Below, in pieces: positions 14,282-17,544 of a stretch of 17,544 nt of DNA; the stretch's first letter is position 1, and the number at the start of each line of letters is the position of its first letter. The position numbers were made by a program, and so were the translations under genes. Below the pieces are notes generated by a model that made no database searches, was not told where the DNA came from, and was given only the letters and a program-made list of their open reading frames with translations. Source of the DNA: Lachnospiraceae bacterium (GTDB lineage: Bacteria > Bacillota_A > Clostridia > Lachnospirales > Lachnospiraceae); the NCBI GenBank assembly GCA_017464645.1, contig JAFTZF010000004.1, positions 1-17,544 of the forward strand. Reading direction: 5' to 3'.

Positions 14282-15794
14282 ATAACACCGCCCAGGGATC
14301 ATACACCACCGCATATCCCAGCTTTCTTACCTGCTGTGTCAGCTGCTGCACATCCAGGGTTTCCCCTGATATAGACGAGCTTACCTGCTCAAAAAGTTCT
14401 GCCTTCATCAGGAAACAATCTGTAGCCTGCACTACTTCCTGCTGCAGACACGCTCTGTGGAAATATCCCAGATATCCCTTTTTCAAACCCTTCATGGTCT
14501 GTCCGAATGGATTGTTCACACCGGCCATCTCCAACTGATGAGCCAGACGCCCACTCTTTTCATATACCCGGGCACATACCATGCCAACCCCCGGTCTGTC
14601 ACAGGTGGAAAGCAATTCCCGGAAAAAATCTGCGCTGAGCAGTCCTTTTTTTACATGCGTAAAAAGCACATAACCCTGCGTCCCATCTTTTTTGCCAAAT
14701 GTTACGATTTTATTACATGCCTTATCATAATATACAACGTTTACGGCGTTTTGTCCATGAATTTTTTCAAAAGAATTTCTTAAAATAGAAATTTTCTCTT
14801 GTCCGTCTATTCCGGACACCCCTCCGGCCACCTCTTCCCAGCCGTCATACCGCACCCGATAGAATCCGTAGTTGTCCGTATCCAGCACCCGGGCCGCCTC
14901 TCCAGCTCTCTGCAAATGAGCTGCCACGGCCCGCTTTCCAGCCTCGTAAGCATAGAGCTTGCTCTCCGGATTGGCCGCCGTGGAAGACGCATGGCACCGC
15001 CAGGAATACAAAATCTGCGGAATGTGACACACTTCCCTGGCCTTTTCCGTACAGCGCAGGATAAAGTCATAGTCCTGGGCTCCGTCAAAAGCAGAAGAAA
15101 AGCCACCGATCTCCCGGGCAATCTCATACTTTACCACAAAGAAATGGCAGATATAGTTGTTGCTGCGAAGAAGCTCTCTGTTAAAATCCGGCTTGAAATG
15201 AGGCTGAAAATGCTCCTGCAGATCAAAGCTGATCTTATCTTCATCTGTATAGAAAGCCTCAGCCTCAGGATGAGCTTCCATAGCTGCTGCGATTTCATAC
15301 AGGGTCTGGGGATACAAAATATCATCATGGTCCAAAAGCCCGATCCACTCTCCCGTGGCCATGGCCAGGGCTGCATTGGTGTTCTCGGAAATGCCCAGAT
15401 TCTTTTCCAGCTTCTGATAGCGGATCCTGTCGTCCCTTTCCATATAGGGCTGCAACGTCTCCTTTACCAAATCACTGCAGCTTCCGTCCGCAATGCACAG
15501 CTCCCAGTTTCCATAGGTCTGATCGCAGAGAGACTCCACCATCTGGCGCAGAAACTCCTCCGGGGTCTCATAGGTGGGAACCAGCACACTGATTTTCGGG
15601 CTCTTTTCAAACTGCCGTGCTCTTTGCGCCTGCAGCTGGGCCTCGTCCGGCTGCTGTTCCTGCAACCAACGGGAATAAGGCCGCTCCATCTGATTCTGAA
15701 GCCGCCTTTCCATAACTTTACGATATAACTGCATTATGCCGTGTTTTCGGATATAACGAATTCCCCGTCCTGCGAGGCTGTTTCCTTTACCCAT
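14271..15794 (-). CDS. Two-part family 2 glycosyltransferase with a reduced second domain
   Basis: A 507-residue protein. After a basic N-terminal segment of about 65 residues comes a complete GT-A domain: KISVLVPTYETPEEFL, ADGSCSD, the metal motif LLDHDD near 154-158, TDEDK near 183-187 and AQDYDF near 239-244. From about residue 320 a second region follows that resembles the back half of another GT2 domain. It has an opening like GMVCARVYEKSGRLAHQLEM, a Gly-rich PFGQTMKGLKKGYLGYFHR and a final KLGYAVVYDPWAVLYEK, but lacks the nucleotide-binding front half and the acidic base motif. That second part may bind the acceptor glycan without catalysis. The ATG at 15794 is preferred over 15800 because GGAG is seven bases before it. 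The gene overlaps the next glycosyltransferase. Confidence 0.87.
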   Translation of the reverse strand: MGKGNSLAGRGIRYIRKHGIMQLYRKVMERRLQNQMERPYSRWLQEQQPDEAQLQAQRARQFEKSPKISVLVPTYETPEEFLRQMVESLCDQTYGNWELCIADGSCSDLVKETLQPYMERDDRIRYQKLEKNLGISENTNAALAMATGEWIGLLDHDDILYPQTLYEIAAAMEAHPEAEAFYTDEDKISFDLQEHFQPHFKPDFNRELLRSNNYICHFFVVKYEIAREIGGFSSAFDGAQDYDFILRCTEKAREVCHIPQILYSWRCHASSTAANPESKLYAYEAGKRAVAAHLQRAGEAARVLDTDNYGFYRVRYDGWEEVAGGVSGIDGQEKISILRNSFEKIHGQNAVNVVYYDKACNKIVTFGKKDGTQGYVLFTHVKKGLLSADFFRELLSTCDRPGVGMVCARVYEKSGRLAHQLEMAGVNNPFGQTMKGLKKGYLGYFHRACLQQEVVQATDCFLMKAELFEQVSSSISGETLDVQQLTQQVRKLGYAVVYDPWAVLYEK

Positions 15795-15815
15795 TATCAT
15801 TCTCCGCTGTTTCTG

Positions 15816-15839
15816 TTTCCAAAAGCTCTTTTCCGGAAA
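15816..15839 (-). other. Intercistronic hairpin between the DUF4956 and glycosyltransferase genes
   Basis: TTTCC with AAAA pairs to TTTT with GGAAA around a 4-base loop, giving a 9-bp stem with a 2-base bulge. No T run follows, so it is not a terminator. It could be an mRNA processing or stability element separating the VTC/DUF4956 part from the glycan part of the operon. It may also be chance. Confidence 0.25.
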
Positions 15840-15847
15840 TCTCTTCT

Positions 15848-16522
15848 TTAGAAAGTCACTTCTCCATCATGAGAGATCAGGGACACTGCCTGAACCTTAG
15901 GAAGCTTTGCTACACTCTTGACAAGCTCTGCCTCTTTTTTCAGACGCATCTCAATGACCATGTCCATGGCACCATTGGAAATGTTTCTGGACTTCACTTT
16001 AAAGTGCTTGCTGTACTGCTTTACCTGCTCCAGCAGCTCCTCTTCTGCCTCTGCATCAGTCAGATTTACCACCAGCATCATGGGCGCCTTGGATGTGGGC
16101 AGATTTTCCAGAACCAGGATGAGCACGGTCACTACCACACTGGTGATCAATGCCACCTCATACAGGCCTGCGCCGCAGATAATACCAATACTGATGGACC
16201 AGAACAAAAATACCAGGTCCATGGGATCCTTGATAGCTGTTCGGAAACGGATGATGGAAAGCGCACCCACCATACCAAGTGAAATGACCAGATTGGACTG
16301 CATCGCCAGAATAATGGCTGCTGTGATCACGGCCAACGCTGCCAGAGACACATTAAATCCCTTGGAATAAAAGGACTTGCGGGTCATGACCCGATAAATG
16401 ATAAAAATATAGCATGCCAGGGCACAGGTCACCACCATGGTAGCCAGAATCCGGCCGGCAGAAATATCCATGCCTGTAAATCCCTCTAAAAACGATTTTT
16501 TAAAAACATCCTGAAAACTCAT
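15848..16522 (-). CDS. DUF4956 integral membrane protein
   Basis: A 224-residue membrane protein of uncharacterised family DUF4956. Hydrophobic segments lie at about 24-44, 58-75, 78-92, 103-120 and 122-139. The conserved motif SLGMVGALSIIRFRTAIKDP at 81-100, which links a membrane helix to a basic loop, is the hallmark of the family. Residues 145-224 form a soluble domain of alternating strands and helices, reminiscent of ferredoxin-like regulatory domains. The ATG at 16522 has AGGAGG seven bases upstream. The gene lies 52 bases after the VTC-domain gene. Across Clostridia these two families and CotH often occur together, which implies a shared job, possibly in polyanion or phosphate polymer handling at the envelope. 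No biochemical role is established; the call is of family only. Confidence 0.88.
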   Translation of the reverse strand: MSFQDVFKKSFLEGFTGMDISAGRILATMVVTCALACYIFIIYRVMTRKSFYSKGFNVSLAALAVITAAIILAMQSNLVISLGMVGALSIIRFRTAIKDPMDLVFLFWSISIGIICGAGLYEVALITSVVVTVLILVLENLPTSKAPMMLVVNLTDAEAEEELLEQVKQYSKHFKVKSRNISNGAMDMVIEMRLKKEAELVKSVAKLPKVQAVSLISHDGEVTF

Positions 16523-16574
16523 GTTTTTTCCTCCTGTATAATCCCAACTTCCTGCCTTGGGGCGATTCCTTAAT

Positions 16575-17285
16575 CTACTTTCCGGAAGCAGATACCACTC
16601 CGCCGCTCAAGCTGTATTTTCTGCAGAGATAATATTTCGAAAAAGCCGTCTGCCGCAAATTGTGCAGCTGCAGATTCCGCCTGATATGATCCGGCAGGAA
16701 CTCATCGTATTTCACTTCCAGAATATGCTGCCCCGCCGGCAAGATGGGGCGCTTTGCAATCTGTTCCTCCAAAAACCTGTCCAAATCTCCCGAAGAAGAA
16801 ATATTCCGGTCCAGAGTCACCCGCACATTTCCCAAACTCTCCACATAGGGGACCCGGTCATATTCCACAATGACCTTTGGACGCATCCTGCGGGTCCGCA
16901 TGAGTAGCAGAAGCTTTTGCAGCACCGGCGGATACTGGTCGCTCACCGGCAGGGGAATCCCCTGCATCAGCAGCCCGCACTGCTCCCGGGTCAGGCGGCA
17001 GGAATGCTTCTGGGTCATCATATGCTGTTTTTTCTTTAATTCCAGGGTGATCCGCTCCGGGCTGTGGTTGTAGATCCGAATGCGGAACTTCTCTCTGGGA
17101 TCTGTTCCGATCTCATTTTCCACAAGACAGCTGTCATAGCAGTCATCAAAATACAGACTGCGGATATTGTACATCCCCTGCTCTCCTGCGTGGGAATCCA
17201 GCCGGATCAGATGATCGATCCTGCCTTGCAGCAGTGCCATCTGCTGTGCAGTCACCAGATATTTTAATTCATTCCGATAATCCAT
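16575..17285 (-). CDS. VTC-domain protein (polyphosphate polymerase fold, CYTH/TTM superfamily)
   Basis: A 236-residue soluble protein made almost wholly of a VTC domain, the tunnel fold that makes inorganic polyphosphate from ATP in the yeast VTC complex. The tunnel-lining charged residues are all present: R4, E6, K8 (RNELKYL), R42 and YFD at 45-47, R68 and R70 (KFRIRIY), E82 and K84 (ELKKK), R144 (EYDRVPY), R155-T157-D159 (VRVTLDR), E190 and K192 (LEVKYDE), and the terminal SKY at 216-218. It has no membrane anchor; the DUF4956 partner next door could supply one. The ATG at 17285 follows an AGGAAGG site. It lies 28 bases after the CotH-like gene. Polyphosphate synthesis is inferred from the fold, and another triphosphate or phospho-transfer role is possible. 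Confidence 0.9.
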   Translation of the reverse strand: MDYRNELKYLVTAQQMALLQGRIDHLIRLDSHAGEQGMYNIRSLYFDDCYDSCLVENEIGTDPREKFRIRIYNHSPERITLELKKKQHMMTQKHSCRLTREQCGLLMQGIPLPVSDQYPPVLQKLLLLMRTRRMRPKVIVEYDRVPYVESLGNVRVTLDRNISSSGDLDRFLEEQIAKRPILPAGQHILEVKYDEFLPDHIRRNLQLHNLRQTAFSKYYLCRKYSLSGGVVSASGK

Positions 17286-17313
17286 ACTGCCTTCCTTTGC
17301 TTCCCGCTTTTCC

Positions 17314-17520
17314 TTAGGAATATCCCAGGTTCAGATATTCTTCCAGATCGTCATAGAAAAATTCATCCAGATACTCCATCCGATAACAGGTGAGTATCTT
17401 AAACTTCTCATAATCCGTATCATGCTTGCCCTCAGGCCAGCGCTGTTCATCCCGGGCCATTGCTCCCGAGTCCATCACCTTGCGGGACAGTTCATCGATA
17501 CTTGTCTGCAGATTTTCAGA
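17314..17520 (-). pseudogene. C-terminal piece of a CotH-kinase-like protein with an in-frame stop near the window edge
   Basis: From 17520 to the TAA at 17316-17314 the frame reads SENLQTSIDELSRKVMDSGA and continues through ARDEQRWPEGKHDTDYEKFK to FYDDLEEYLNLGYS. The spacing of the Arg-Trp-Pro and the following helix resembles the tail of CotH-family proteins, and the position directly before VTC and DUF4956 genes is where CotH genes are often found. A TAG at 17523-17521 interrupts this frame, and the other two frames also close within the next bases, so the visible upstream end cannot be joined to it. Either the gene is broken, the sequence has an error near the edge, or this is a short separate ORF starting at one of its internal ATGs. 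CotH proteins include spore-coat kinases and secreted proteins; no catalytic part is in view. Confidence 0.45.
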
Positions 17521-17544
17521 CTAAAGCACGACCTGACGGCTCTC

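Noticed and set aside
14282..14314. ATG at 14314 as the start of the second glycosyltransferase gene
   Set aside because: The eleven added residues are not family-like and deepen the overlap with the upstream gene; the ATG at 14281 begins directly before the GT2 fold.

Overview
The window looks like chromosomal DNA from a Gram-positive, low-to-mid GC member of the Clostridia, most likely Lachnospiraceae. The evidence is strong AGGAGG-type ribosome binding sites, a PyrK-dependent (class 1B) dihydroorotate dehydrogenase, a PyrF-PyrK-PyrD gene order, a lipoprotein-type solute-binding protein, and a CotH / VTC-domain / DUF4956 gene group. The assignment is inferred from family content; no marker gene proves it. 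Every supportable gene is on the minus strand, so transcription runs from high to low coordinates.

Region A (17544 to 10802) is a cell-envelope and exopolysaccharide operon. It starts with the tail of a CotH-like protein that has an in-frame stop near the window edge. Then come a VTC-type (polyphosphate polymerase fold) protein, a DUF4956 membrane protein, a two-part family 2 glycosyltransferase, a second family 2 glycosyltransferase, a polyprenyl-phosphate sugar-1-phosphate transferase and a LytR-CpsA-Psr (LCP) ligase. Together the last four could start, extend and attach a wall glycan. No flippase or polymerase is visible here.

Region B (10801 to 3767) begins after a strong hairpin and a candidate promoter, with an 18-codon upstream ORF whose stop overlaps the next start. 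It continues with a rhamnosyltransferase-like glycosyltransferase, glmS, a 64-residue zinc-ribbon protein, hflX, pyrF, pyrK and pyrD. Most junctions are short or overlapping, so this reads as one long transcription unit or a nested set.

Region C (3766 to 1) is a patchwork inserted between pyrD and pyrE. It holds an orphan extracellular solute-binding lipoprotein with a perfect-consensus promoter and an inverted repeat in its two untranslated ends, and a strong terminator. After that come the truncated 5' end of a group II intron, a HAD-IIA phosphatase with its own promoter, a decayed mgtC gene, and the first third of pyrE behind its own promoter. The two stretches over 300 bases without an intact gene (225-730 and 1526-1953) hold the mgtC remnant plus pyrE promoter, and the terminators, intron fragment and HAD promoter.

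The most interesting points are the CotH/VTC/DUF4956 group joined to glycan genes, the hairpin-containing leader ORF before the glycosyltransferase-glmS unit, the terminator-adjacent group II intron scar, and the paired repeats around the lipoprotein gene. No tRNA, rRNA, CRISPR array or intact mobile element was seen.
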